NCBI GenBank assembly: GCA_036172665.1
Contig: JAYKNF010000015.1
Location: forward strand, 124,001 to 188,000
Source: Prosopocoilus inquinatus
Lineage: Eukaryota > Arthropoda > Insecta > Coleoptera > Lucanidae
Direction of reading: 5' to 3'
Length of the DNA stretch: 64,000 bases
Shown here: piece after piece, positions 1 through 10,206 of the stretch
How the letters are laid out: every line of letters starts with the position of its first letter
Position numbering within the stretch: position 1 is the first letter of the stretch
The notes under the pieces: generated by a model
The model's input: only the letters and a program-made list of their open reading frames with translations
Database searches by the model: none
Told to the model about the DNA's origin: nothing
Translations under genes and position numbers: made by a program

Positions 1-149
1 CAACGCTAATATGTGTTGTCTCGTTTAAAACTATTTCCAGCTGCTGCTGCGTCCGAAAATTTCGTATCTCACATTAGAGTTACTGGAGTCCATCGAAACG
101 TCAAATAACATAGTAGCTAAGTAAGGATCGATTAGATACATCACAGGAA
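1..149. repeat. Monomer subfamily A (reference unit)
   Basis: This first complete unit is subfamily A. It starts caacgctaatatg, has tgtctcgtttaaaac at about unit positions 16-31, a gctgctgctgc run at 40-50, attagagtt near 73-81, and the diagnostic catagtagctaag at about 109-121. Across all subfamilies the best kept stretches are roughly unit positions 1-10, 14-19, 30-39, 82-90, 121-129 and 142-149. The variable clusters are 11-13, 40-47, 54-63, 73-79, 93-98, 111-118 and 131-140. A recurs in every T block, often next to gatacagcac or gttacagcac. Confidence 0.95.
125..134. repeat. Palindromic atcgat core (representative)
   Basis: The segment ggatcgatta contains the 6-bp palindrome atcgat within one of the best conserved parts of the unit. 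It occurs in the majority of monomers; variants are gatcggtt (B), gattgatt (I), gatcgttt (G, L) and gaccgatt (some D'). Useful as a ladder marker; no binding protein can be inferred. Confidence 0.75.
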
Positions 150-298
150 CAACGCTAATACGTGTTGCTTCGTTCAAAACTATTTCCAGTTTCTACTGCG
201 TCCGAGAACTTTGTATCTCTCATCAGAGTTACTGGAGTCCGTCCGAACGTCAAATAACATGACAGATGAGTAAGGATCGGTTAGATACATCACAGGAA

Positions 299-447
299 CA
301 ACGCTAATATGTGTTGTTTCGTTTGAAACTATTTCCAGCTGCTGCTGCGTCCGAGAATTTCGTATCTCACTTTAGAGTTACTGGAGTCCATCGAAACGTC
401 AAATAACATAGTAGATAAGTAAGGATCGATTAGATACATCACAGGAA
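299..447. repeat. Monomer subfamily C
   Basis: This unit resembles A but has tttcgtttgaaac, gagaatttcg, cactttagag and catagtagataag. It is normally flanked by B units (B-C-B), as here and at 1044, around 7600, 17630, 29200, 38585, 46184 and 49460. Confidence 0.9.
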
Positions 448-596
448 CAACGCTAATACGTGTTGCTTCGTTCAAAACTATTTCCAGTTTCTACTGCGTC
501 CGAGAACTTTGTATCTCTCATCAGAGTTACTGGAGTCCGTCCGAACGTCAAATAACATGATAGATGAGTAAGGATCGGTTAGATACATCACAGGAA
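448..596. repeat. Monomer subfamily B
   Basis: Diagnostic sites are acgtgttgcttcgttc, ccagtttctactgcg, ctctcatcagag, gtccgtccgaacg and ggatcggttag. It occurs singly or on both sides of C. The version at 150-298 has gacagatgag in place of gatagatgag. Confidence 0.9.
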
Positions 597-745
597 CAAC
601 GCTAATGCGTGTTGTTTCGTTTAAAACTATTTCTAGCTTCAGCTGCGTCCGAGAACTTCGTATCTCACATCTAAGTTACTGGAGTCCATCGAAACGCCAA
701 ATAACATGATAGATGAGTAAGGATCGATTAGATACATCACAGGAA
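597..745. repeat. Monomer subfamily D
   Basis: Diagnostic sites are atttctagcttcagctgcg, cacatctaagttac and catcgaaacgcc. One of the most frequent subfamilies. The related D' has acg for gcg at unit positions 11-13 and catcgtaacgcc. Confidence 0.9.
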
Positions 746-894
746 CAACGCTAATGCGTATTGTTTCGTTTAAAACTATTTCCAGCTTCTGCTGCGTCCG
801 AAAACGTCGTATCTCACATCAGAGATACTGGAGTCCATCGAAACGCCAAATAACATGATATATGAGTAAGGATCGATTAGATACATCACAGGAA
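746..894. repeat. Singular monomer (gcgtattg type)
   Basis: This unit combines gcgtattg, gaaaacgtcg, cagagatactgg, cgaaacgcc and gatatatgag. I found no other unit with this combination in the window. It separates the two B-C-B-D groups at 150-745 and 895-1490. Confidence 0.75.
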
Positions 895-1490
895 CAACGC
901 TAATACGTGTTGCTTCGTTCAAAACTATTTCCAGTTTCTACTGCGTCCGAGAACTTTGTATCTCTCATCAGAGTTACTGGAGTCCGTCCGAACGTCAAAT
1001 AACATGATAGATGAGTAAGGATCGGTTAGATACATCACAGGAACAACGCTAATATGTGTTGTTTCGTTTGAAACTATTTCCAGCTGCTGCTGCGTCCGAG
1101 AATTTCGTATCTCACTTTAGAGTTACTGGAGTCCATCGAAACGTCAAATAACATAGTAGATAAGTAAGGATCGATTAGATACATCACAGGAACAACGCTA
1201 ATACGTGTTGCTTCGTTCAAAACTATTTCCAGTTTCTACTGCGTCCGAGAACTTTGTATCTCTCATCAGAGTTACTGGAGTCCGTCCGAACGTCAAATAA
1301 CATGATAGATGAGTAAGGATCGGTTAGATACATCACAGGAACAACGCTAATGCGTGTTGTTTCGTTTAAAACTATTTCTAGCTTCAGCTGCGTCCGAGAA
1401 CTTCGTATCTCACATCTAAGTTACTGGAGTCCATCGAAACGCCAAATAACATGATAGATGAGTAAGGATCGATTAGATACATCACAGGAA

Positions 1491-1639
1491 CAACGCTAAT
1501 GCGTGTTGTTTCGTTTAAAACTATTTCCAGCTTCTGCTGCGTCCTAGAACTTCGTATCTCACGTCAGGGTTACTGGAGTCCATCCAAACGTCAAATAACA
1601 TGATAGATAAGTAAGGATCGATTAGATACATCACAGGAA
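1491..1639. repeat. Monomer subfamily E
   Basis: Diagnostic sites are gcgtcctagaacttcg, cacgtcagggttac, catccaaacg and gatagataag. It usually follows D and precedes F. Confidence 0.88.
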
Positions 1640-1884
1640 CAACGCTAATGCGTGTTGTTTCGTTTAAAACTATTTCCACCTTCTGCTGCGTCCGAAAATT
1701 TCGTTTCTCACATTAGAGTTACTGGAGTCCATCGAAACGTCAAATAACATGACAGATGAGTAAGGATCGATTAGATACTACACAGGAACAACGCTAATGC
1801 GTGTTGTTTCGTTTAAAACTATTTCTAGCTTCAGCTGCGTCCGAGAACTTCGTATCTCACATCTAAGTTACTGGAGTCCATCGA
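1505..1884. repeat. E-X-D monomers linking two duplications
   Basis: This stretch holds the rest of an E unit, the X unit and most of a D unit. From about 1692 it matches bases from about 32527 (offset 30835 bp), so this is the left-hand relative of the start of the 51-monomer repeat. Confidence 0.75.
1640..1788. repeat. Monomer subfamily X
   Basis: This rare unit has gaaaatttcgtttctcac, gacagatgag and the swapped gatactacac. The same features return at about 32475-32623 and 40074-40222, in each case followed by D-F-I-J-D'. It marks the left side of both copies of the 51-monomer repeat. This first copy also has ccaccttctg where the others have ccagcttctg. Confidence 0.85.
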
Positions 1885-1937
1885 AACGCCAAATAACATG
1901 ATAGATGAGTAAGGATCGATTAGATACATCACAGGAA

Positions 1938-2086
1938 CAACGCTAATGCGTGTTGTTTCGTTTAAAACTATTTCCAGCTTCTGCTGCGTCCAAAAACTTT
2001 GTATCTCACATCAGAGTTACTGGAGTCCATCCAAACGTCAAATAACATGATAGATGAGTAAGGATCGATTAGATACATCACAGAAA
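1938..2086. repeat. Monomer subfamily F
   Basis: Diagnostic sites are gcgtccaaaaactttg and cacatcagagttac, with either catccaaacg or catcgaaacg. It has lost several CpG relative to D or E units (ccaaaa for ccgaga, tttg for ttcg). This copy ends cacagaaacaac. Confidence 0.88.
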
Positions 2087-2106
2087 CAACGCTAATACGT
2101 GTTGTT
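2085..2106. repeat. Dyad at unit boundary (representative)
   Basis: Arms aacaac (2085-2090) and gttgtt (2101-2106) are perfect inverted repeats around a 10-base centre, gctaatacgt. A nested acg/cgt pair lies in the centre. The dyad straddles the unit start and is present in most monomers, except B and O units, where the right arm is gttgct. In most units, those preceded by caggaac and not cagaaac, the outer bases add a g-t and a g-c pair. No function is shown. Confidence 0.7.
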
Positions 2107-2235
2107 TCGTTTAAAACTATTTCCAGCTTCTGCTGCGTCCGAGAACTTCGTATCTCACGTCAGGGTTACTGGAGTCCATCCAAACGTCAAATAACATGAT
2201 AGATAAGTAAGGATTGATTAGATACATCACAGGAA
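2087..2235. repeat. Monomer subfamily I
   Basis: This unit resembles E but has acg at 11-13, ccgagaac, and aaggattgattag near unit position 123. It is normally preceded by cacagaaacaac and followed by J. Confidence 0.87.
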
Positions 2236-2384
2236 CAACGCTAATGCGTGTTGTTTCGTTCAAAACTATTTCCAGCTTCTGCTGCGTCCAAAAACTTTGT
2301 ATCTCACATCAGAGTTATTGGAGTCCATCCAAACGTCAAATAACATGATAGATGAGTAAGGATCGATTAGATACATCACAGGAA
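2236..2384. repeat. Monomer subfamily J
   Basis: Diagnostic sites are gcgtgttgtttcgttcaaaa, ccaaaaactttg and, in this branch, gagttattggag. The T-block version has gagttactggag. Confidence 0.85.
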
Positions 2385-2533
2385 CAACGCTAATACGTGT
2401 TGTTTCGTTTAAAACTATTTCTAGCTTCAGCTGCGTCCGAGAACTTCGTATCTCACATCTAAGTTACTGGAGTCCATCGTAACGCCAAATAACATGATAG
2501 ATGAGTAAGGATCGATTAGATACATCACAGGAA
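2385..2533. repeat. Monomer subfamily D'
   Basis: This is a D-type unit with acg at 11-13 and catcgtaacgcc. It is the first member of every N9 block and the last of every T block (there with gttgttgcg). In the 15.2, 26.8, 39.5 and 47.1 kb N9 copies it carries gttagatgagtaaggacc. Confidence 0.88.
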
Positions 2534-2914
2534 CAACGCTAATGCGTGTTGTTTCGTTTAAAACTATTTCCAGCTTCTGCTGCGTCCAAAAACTTTGTAT
2601 CTCACATCAGAGTTACTGGAGTCCATCCAAACGTCAAATAACATGATAGATGAGTAAGGATCGATTAGATACATCACAGAAACAACGCTAATACGTGTTG
2701 TTTCGTTTAAAACTATTTCCAGCTTCTGCTGCGTCCGAGAACTTCGTATCTCACGTCAGGGTTACTGGAGTCCATCCAAACGTCAAATAACATGATAGAT
2801 AAGTAAGGATTGATTAGATACATCACAGGAACAACGCTAATGCGTGTTGTTTCGTTCAAAACTATTTCCAGCTTCTGCTGCGTCCAAAAACTTTGTATCT
2901 CACATCAGAGTTAT

Positions 2915-5631
2915 TGGAGTCCATCCAAACGTCAAATAACATGATAGATGAGTAAGGATCGATTAGATACATCACAGGAACAACGCTAATACGTGTTGTT
3001 TCGTTTAAAACTATTTCTAGCTTCAGCTGCGTCCGAGAACTTCGTATCTCACATCTAAGTTACTGGAGTCCATCGTAACGCCAAATAACATGATAGATGA
3101 GTAAGGATCGATTAGATATATCACAGGAACAACGCTAATGCGTGTTGTTTCGTTTAAAACTATTTCCAGCTTCTGCTGCGTCCGAGAACTTCGTATTTCA
3201 CGTCAGGGTTACTGGAGTCCATCCAAACGTCAAATAACATGATAGATAAGTAAGGATCGATTAGATACAGCACAGGAACAACGCTAATACGTGTTGTTTC
3301 GTTTAAAACTATTTCCAGCTCCTGCTGCGTCCCAAAACTTTGTATCTCACATCAGACTCACTGGTGTCCATCCAAACGTCAAATAACATGTTAGATAAGT
3401 AAGGATCGTTTAGATACATCACAGGAACAACGCTAATAGGTGGTGTATCGTTCAAAACTATTTCCAGCTTCTGCTGCGTCCGAAATCTTTGTATCTCTCA
3501 TCAGAGTTACTGGAGTCCACCCAAACGTCAAATAACATGATACATGAGTAAGGATCGATTAGATACATCACAGGAACAACGATAATACGTGTTGTTTCGT
3601 TTAAAACTATTTCCAGCTTCTGCTGCGTCCGAAAACGTCGTATCTCACATCAGAGTTACTGGAGTCCATCCAAACGTCAAATAACATGATAGATAAGTAA
3701 GGATCGATTAGATACGGCACAGGAACAACGCTAATACGTGTTGTTTCGTTTAAAACTATTTCCAGCTCCTGCTGCGTCCAAAAACTTTGTATCTCACATC
3801 AGACTTACTGGAGTACATCCAAACGTTAAATAACATGTTAGATAAGTAAGGATCGTTTAGATACATCACAGGAACAACGCTAATAGGTGTTGTTTCGTTC
3901 AAAACTATTTCCAGCTTCTGCTGCGTCCGAAATCTTTGTATCTATAATCCTAGTTACTGGAGTCCATCCAAACGTCAAATAACATGATAGATGAGTAAGG
4001 ATCGATTAGATACATCACAGGAACAACGCTAATACGTGTTGTTTCGTTTAAAACTATTTCCAGCTTCTGCTGCGTCCGGAAACGTCGTATCTCACAACAG
4101 AGTTACTGGAGTCCATCGAAACGTCAAATAACATGATAGATGAGTAAGGATCGATTAGATACATCACAGGAACAACGCTAATGCCTGTTGCTTCGTTTAA
4201 AACTATTTCCAGCTTCTGCTGCGTCCGAGAACATCGTATCTCACGTCAGGGTTACTGGAGTCCATCCAAACGTCAAATAACATGATAGATGAGTAAGGAT
4301 CGATTAGATACATCACAGGAACAACGCTAATACGTGTTGTTTCGTTTAAAACTATTTCTAGCTTCAGCTGCGTCCGAGAACTTCGTATCTCACATCTAAG
4401 TTACTGGAGTCCATCGTAACGCCAAATAACATGATAGATGAGTAAGGATCGATTAGATATATCACAGGAACAACGCTAATGCGTGTTGTTTCGTTTAAAA
4501 CTATTTCCAGCTTCTGCTGCGTCCGAGAACTTCGTATTTCACGTCAGGGTTACTGGAGTCCATCCAAACGTCAAATAACATGATAGATAAGTAAGGATCG
4601 ATTAGATACAGCACAGGAACAACGCTAATACGTGTTGTTTCGTTTAAAACTATTTCCAGCTCCTGCTGCGTCCCAAAACTTTGTATCTCACATCAGACTC
4701 ACTGGTGTCCATCCAAACGTCAAATAACATGTTAGATAAGTAAGGATCGTTTAGATACATCACAGGAACAACGCTAATAGGTGGTGTATCGTTCAAAACT
4801 ATTTCCAGCTTCTGCTGCGTCCGAAATCTTTGTATCTCTCATCAGAGTTACTGGAGTCCACCCAAACGTCAAATAACATGATACATGAGTAAGGATCGAT
4901 TAGATACATCACAGGAACAACGATAATACGTGTTGTTTCGTTTAAAACTATTTCCAGCTTCTGCTGCGTCCGAAAACGTCGTATCTCACATCAGAGTTAC
5001 TGGAGTCCATCCAAACGTCAAATAACATGATAGATAAGTAAGGATCGATTAGATACGGCACAGGAACAACGCTAATACGTGTTGTTTCGTTTAAAACTAT
5101 TTCCAGCTCCTGCTGCGTCCAAAAACTTTGTATCTCACATCAGACTTACTGGAGTACATCCAAACGTTAAATAACATGTTAGATAAGTAAGGATCGTTTA
5201 GATACATCACAGGAACAACGCTAATAGGTGTTGTTTCGTTCAAAACTATTTCCAGCTTCTGCTGCGTCCGAAATCTTTGTATCTCTAATCCTAGTTACTG
5301 GAGTCCATCCAAACGTCAAATAACATGATAGATGAGTAAGGATCGATTAGATACATCACAGGAACAACGCTAATACGTGTTGTTTCGTTTAAAACTATTT
5401 CCAGCTTCTGCTGCGTCCGGAAACGTCGTATCTCACAACAGAGTTACTGGAGTCCATCGAAACGTCAAATAACATGATAGATGAGTAAGGATCGATTAGA
5501 TACATCACAGGAACAACGCTAATGCCTGTTGCTTCGTTTAAAACTATTTCCAGCTTCTGCTGCGTCCGAGAACTTCGTATCTCACGTCAGGGTTACTGGA
5601 GTCCATCCAAACGTCAAATAACATGATAGAT
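2915..5631. repeat. 1341-bp (nine-monomer) tandem duplication
   Basis: Bases 2915-4290 match 4256-5631 at an offset of 1341 bp (9 x 149). The two differences I noticed are at 4233/5574 (aacatcg against aacttcg) and 3946/5287 (tctataatcc against tctctaatcc). The exchange point lies between 4256 and 4290, at unit positions 84-118. This is the only place where block N9 is in direct tandem. Confidence 0.9.
2981..4321. repeat. N9 block, copy 1 (D'-P-G-H-K-L-M-N-O)
   Basis: Nine monomers in order. P has cgtatttcacgtcaggg. G (3279) has gctcctgctgcgtcccaaaa and cagactcactggtgtcc. H (3428) has aggtggtgtatcgttc. K (3577) has aacgataat and gaaaacgtcg. L (3726) has cagacttactggagtacatc and cgttaaat. M (3875) has aggtgttg, gaaatctttg and cctagttac. 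N (4024) has ccggaaacgtcg and cacaacagag. O (4173) has gcctgttgcttcg. Confidence 0.9.
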
Positions 5632-5662
5632 AAGTAAGGATCGATTAGATACATCACAGGAA
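4322..5662. repeat. N9 block, copy 2
   Basis: Same nine-monomer order as copy 1 and directly adjacent to it. Its M unit reads tctctaatcctag near 5285, a variant shared with the N9 copies at 34.1 and 41.7 kb, so those appear to descend from this copy and not from copy 1. Confidence 0.9.
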
Positions 5663-6073
5663 CAACGCTAATGCGTGTTGTTTCGTTTAAAACTATTTCT
5701 AGCTTCAGCTGCGTCCGAGAACTTCGTATCTCACATCTAAGTTACTGGAGTCCATCGAAACGCCAAATAACATGATAGATGAGTAAGGATCGATTAGATA
5801 CATCACAGGAACAACGCTAATGCGTGTTGTTTCGTTTAAAACTATTTCCAGCTTCTGCTGCGTCCTAGAACTTCGTATCTCACGTCAGGGTTACTGGAGT
5901 CCATCCAAACGTCAAATAACATGATAGATAAGTAAGGATCGATTAGATACATCACAGGAACAACGCTAATGCGTGTTGTTTCGTTTAAAACTATTTCCAG
6001 CTTCTGCTGCGTCCAAAAACTTTGTATCTCACATCAGAGTTACTGGAGTCCATCGAAACGTCAAATAACATGT

Positions 6074-7580
6074 TAGATGAGTAAGGATCGATTAGTTACA
6101 GCACAGGAACAACGCTAATATGTGTTGTCTCGTTTAAAACTATTTCCAGCTGCTGCTGCGTCCGAAAATTTCGTATCTCACATTAGAGTTACTGGAGTCC
6201 ATCGAAACGTCAAATAACATAGTAGCTAAGTAAGGATCGATTAGATACATCACAGGAACAACGCTAATACGTGTTGTTTCGTTCAAAACTATTTCCAGCT
6301 TCTGCTGCGTCCGAAATCTTTGTATCTCTCATCCTAGTTACTGGAGTCCATCCAAACGTCAAATAACATGATAGATAAGTAAGGATCGATTAGATACATC
6401 ACAGGAACAACGCTAATGCGTGTTGTTTCGTTTAAAACTATTTCCAGCTTCTGCTGCGTCCAAAAACTTTGTATCTCACATTAGAGATACTGGAGTCCAT
6501 CGAAACGTCAAATAACATGATAGATGAGTAAGGATCGATTAGATACATCACAGGAACAACGCTAATACGTGTTGTTTCGTTTAAAACTATTTCCAGCTTC
6601 TGCTGCGTCCAAAAACTTTGTATCTCACATCAGAGTTACTGGAGTCCATCGAAACGTCAAATAACATGATAGATGAGTAAGGATCGATTAGATACTACAC
6701 AGGAACAACGCTAATGCGTGTTGTTTCGTTTAAAACTATTTCTAGCTTCAGCTGCGTCCGAGAACTTCGTATCTCACATCTAAGTTACTGGAGTCCATCG
6801 AAACGCCAAATAACATGATAGATGAGTAAGGATCGATTAGATACAGCACAGGAACAACGCTAATATGTGTTGTCTCGTTTAAAACTATTTCCAGCTGCTG
6901 CTGCGTCCGAAAATTTCGTATCTCACATTAGGGTTACTGGAGTCCATCGAAACGTCAAATAACATAGTAGCTAAGTAAGGATCGATTAGATACATCACAG
7001 GAACAACGCTAATACGTGTTGTTTCGTTCTAAACTATTTCCAGCTTCTGCTGCGTCCAAAAACTTTGTATCTCACATCAGAGTTACTGGAGTCCATCCAA
7101 ACGTCAAAAAACATGATAGATGAGTAAGGATCGATTAGATACATCACAGAAACAACGCTAATACGTGTTGTTTCGTTTAAAACTATTTCCAGCTTCTGCT
7201 GCGTCCGAGAACTTCGTATCTCACGTCAGGGTTACTGGAGTCCATCCAAACGTCAAATAACATGATAGATAAGTAAGGATTGATTAGATACATCACAGGA
7301 ACAACGCTAATGCGTGTTGTTTCGTTCAAAACTATTTCCAGCTTCTGCTGCGTCCAAAAACTTTGTATCTCACATCAGAGTTACTGGAGTCCATCCAAAC
7401 GTCAAATAACATGATAGATGAGTAAGGATCGATTAGATACATCACAGGAACAACGCTAATACGTGTTGTTGCGTTTAAAACTATTTCTAGCTTCAGCTGC
7501 GTCCGAGAACTTCGTATCTCACATCTAAGTTACTGGAGTCCATCGTAACGCCAAATAACATGATAGATGAGTAAGGATCG
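6074..7580. repeat. T block, copy 1 (ten monomers)
   Basis: Opens at the unusual gattagttacagcac. The order is A, an M-like unit (ctctcatcctag with gataag), F with cattagagatac, F with gatactacac, D, A with cattagggtt, an F-like unit with cgttctaaac and gtcaaaaaacatg, I, J, and D' with gttgttgcg. Seven copies of this block exist in the window; this is the leftmost. Confidence 0.88.
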
Positions 7581-9292
7581 GTTAGATACATCACAGGAAC
7601 AACGCTAATATGTGTTGTTTCGTTTGAAACTATTTCCAGCTGCTGCTGCGTCCGAGAATTTCGTATCTCACTTTAGAGTTACTGGAGTCCATCGAAACGT
7701 CAAATAACATAGTAGATAAGTAAGGATCGATTAGATACATCACAGGAACAACGCTAATACGTGTTGCTTCGTTCAAAACTATTTCCAGTTTCTACTGCGT
7801 CCGAGAACTTTGTATCTCTCATCAGAGTTACTGGAGTCCGTCCGAACGTCAAATAACATGATAGATGAGTAAGGATCGGTTAGATACATCACAGGAACAA
7901 CGCTAATGCGTGTTGTTTCGTTTAAAACTATTTCTAGCTTCAGCTGCGTCCGAGAACTTCGTATCTCACATTAGAGTTACTGGAGTCCATCGAAACGTCA
8001 AATAACATGATAGATGAGTAAGGATCGATTAGATACTACACAGGAACAACGCTAATGCGTGTTGTTTCGTTTAAAACTATTTCTAGCTTCAGCTGCGTCC
8101 GAGAACTTCGTATCTCACATCTAAGTTACTGGAGTCCATCGAAACGCCAAATAACATGATAGATGAGTAAGGATCGATTAGATACATCACAGGAACAACG
8201 CTAATACGTGTTGTTTCGTTCTAAACTATTTCCAGCTTCTGCTGCGTCCAAAAACTTTGTATCTCACATCAGAGTTACTGGAGTATATCCAAACGTCAAA
8301 TAACATGATAGATGAGTAAGGATCGATTAGATACATCACAGAAACAACGCTAATACGTGTTGTTTCGTTTAAAACTATTTCCAGCTTCTGCTGCGTCCGA
8401 GAACTTCGTATCTCACGTCAGGGTTACTGGAGTCCATCCAAACGTCAAGTAACATGATAGATAAGTAAGGATTGATTAGATACATCACAGGAACAACGCT
8501 AATGCGTGTTGTTTCGTTCAAAACTATTTCCAGCTTCTGCTGCGTCCAAAAACTTTGTATCTCACATCAGAGTTACTGGAGTCCATCCAAACGTCAAATA
8601 ACATGATAGATGAGTAAGGATCGATTAGATACATCACAGGAACAACGCTAATACGTGTTGTTTCATTCAAAACTATTTCCAGCTTCTGCTGCGTCCGAAA
8701 TCTTTGTATCTCTAATCCTAGTTACTGGAGTCCATCCAAACGTCAAATAACATGATAGATGAGTAAGGATCGATTAGATACATCACAGGAACAACGCTAA
8801 TACGTGTTGTTTCGTTTAAAACTATTTCCAGCTTCTGCTGCGTCCGGAAACGTCGTATCTCACAACAGAGTTACTGGAGTCCATCGAAACGTCAAATAAC
8901 ATGATAGATGAGTAAGGATCGATTAGATACATCACAGGAACAACGCTAATGCCTGTTGCTTCGTTTAAAACTATTTCCAGCTTCTGCTGCGTCCGAGAAC
9001 TTCGTATCTCACGTCAGGGTTACTGGAGTCCATCCAAACGTCAAATAACATGATAGATAAGTAAGGATCGATTAGATACATCACAGGAACAACGCTAATG
9101 CGTGTTGTTTCGTTTAAAACTATTTCTAGCTTCAGCTGCGTCCGAGAACTTCGTATCTCACATCTAAGTTACTGGAGTCCATCGAAACGCCAAATAACAT
9201 GATAGATGAGTAAGGATCGATTAGATACATCACAGGAACAACGCTAATGCGTGTTGTTTCGTTTAAAACTATTTCCAGCTTCTGCTGCGTCC
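7552..9292. repeat. Q block, copy 1
   Basis: This 1741-bp stretch matches 17580-19320 at an offset of 10028 bp (68 monomers minus 104 bp of deletions). It also matches 29149-30889 and 49411-51151. It contains C-B, a D/A hybrid at 7898, D, an F-like unit with the rare gagtatatcc at 8281, I, J, an M-like unit with tttcattcaaaac, N, O and D. Private differences here include gtcaagtaac near 8445 and ctctaatcc near 8707. Confidence 0.83.
7898..8046. repeat. Hybrid monomer, D front and X/A back
   Basis: The first half has the D marks tctagcttcagc and gagaacttcg. The second half has cattagagttac, cgaaacgtc and gatactacac, which belong to A/X-type units. The switch lies between about unit positions 66 and 75. 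The same hybrid recurs in the other Q copies and in the 38.9 and 46.5 kb regions, so it arose once and was copied. Confidence 0.75.
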
Positions 9293-10206
9293 AAAAACTT
9301 TGTATCTCACATCAGAGTTACTGGAGTCCATCGAAACGTCAAATAACATGATAGATGAGTAAGGATCGATTAGTTACAGCACAGGAACAACGCTAATATG
9401 TGTTGTCTCGTTTAAAACTATTTCCAGCTGCTGCTGCGTCCGAAAATTTCGTATCTCACATTAGAGTTACTGGAGTCCATCGAAACGTCAAATAACATAG
9501 TAGCTAAGTAAGGATCGATTAGATACATCACAGGAACAACGCTAATACGTGTTGTTTCGTTCAAAACTATTTCCAGCTTCTGCTGCGTCCGAAATCTTTG
9601 TATCTCTCATCCTAGTTACTGGAGTCCATCCAAACGTCAAATAACATGATAGATAAGTAAGGATCGATTAGATACATCACAGGAACAACGCTAATGCGTG
9701 TTGTTTCGTTTAAAACTATTTCCAGCTTCTGCTGCGTCCAAAAACTTTGTATCTCACATCAGAGTTACTGGAGTCCATCGAAACGTCAAATAACATGATA
9801 GATGAGTAAGGATCGATTAGTTACAGCACAGGAACAACGCTAATATGTGTTGTCTCGTTTAAAACTATTTCCAGCTGCTGCTGCGTCCGAAAATTTCGTA
9901 TCTCACATTAGAGTTACTGGAGTCCATCGAAACGTCAAATAACATAGTAGCTAAGTAAGGATCGATTAGATACATCACAGGAACAACGCTAATACGTGTT
10001 GTTTCGTTCAAAACTATTTCCAGCTTCTGCTGCGTCCGAAATCTTTGTATCTCTCATCCTAGTTACTGGAGTCCATCCAAACGTCAAATAACATGATAGA
10101 TAAGTAAGGATCGATTAGATACATCACAGGAACAACGCTAATGCGTGTTGTTTCGTTTAAAACTATTTCCAGCTTCTGCTGCGTCCAAAAACTTTGTATC
10201 TCACAT
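9209..10206. repeat. 447-bp (three-monomer) tandem duplication
   Basis: Bases 9209-9759 match 9656-10206 at 447 bp. The three-unit set (F, A, M-like) including the gattagttacagcac mark is present at 9373 and again at 9820. It extends the left end of T copy 2. Confidence 0.82.

Larger units (their letters stand above)
120..1504. repeat. 745-bp (five-monomer) duplication
   Basis: Bases 120-759 match bases 865-1504 at an offset of 745 bp, exactly five monomers. The shared order is B-C-B-D. The one difference I noticed is gacagatgag at 271-280 against gatagatgag at 1016-1025. The intervening singular monomer at 746-894 is not duplicated. Confidence 0.85.
1885..3118. repeat. 596-bp (four-monomer) tandem duplication
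   Basis: The order F-I-J-D' occurs twice at a period of 596 bp (1885-2522 against 2481-3118). The limits are set by gaaacgcc/gtaacgcc at 1884/2480 and gatacatc/gatatatc at 2523/3119. I saw no internal difference. The copy at 32.8-33.4 kb has only one F-I-J-D' set. Confidence 0.87.
4292..7580. repeat. 3.3-kb segment N9-D-E-F-T, founder-like copy
   Basis: This segment matches 34084-37372 (offset 29792 bp, equal to 201 monomers minus the 157 bp of intervening deletions) and 41683-44971. One difference is gttagatgag at 6073 against gatagatgag in the other two. It joins an N9 block, a short D-E-F run (5663-6109) and a T block. Confidence 0.82.

Noticed and set aside
16..34. Possible CENP-B box
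   Set aside because: ttcgtttaaaa fits the first half of the motif (ttcg, four bases, a), but the required cggg is absent. No unit on either strand shows the full pattern.
40..51. gctgctgctgc triplet run as a microsatellite
   Set aside because: Only three to four triplets, fixed in A and C units with no length variation seen. It is part of the monomer.
138..145. gatactacac against gatacatcac as an indel
   Set aside because: Both are the same length; it is a two-base swap that labels a subfamily and does not shift the register.
6926..6940. Telomere-like ttagggtta in A units of T blocks
   Set aside because: It occurs once per T block, from a single base difference (attagagtt to attagggtt), and is not tandemly repeated at 6-7 bp. 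Chance similarity.
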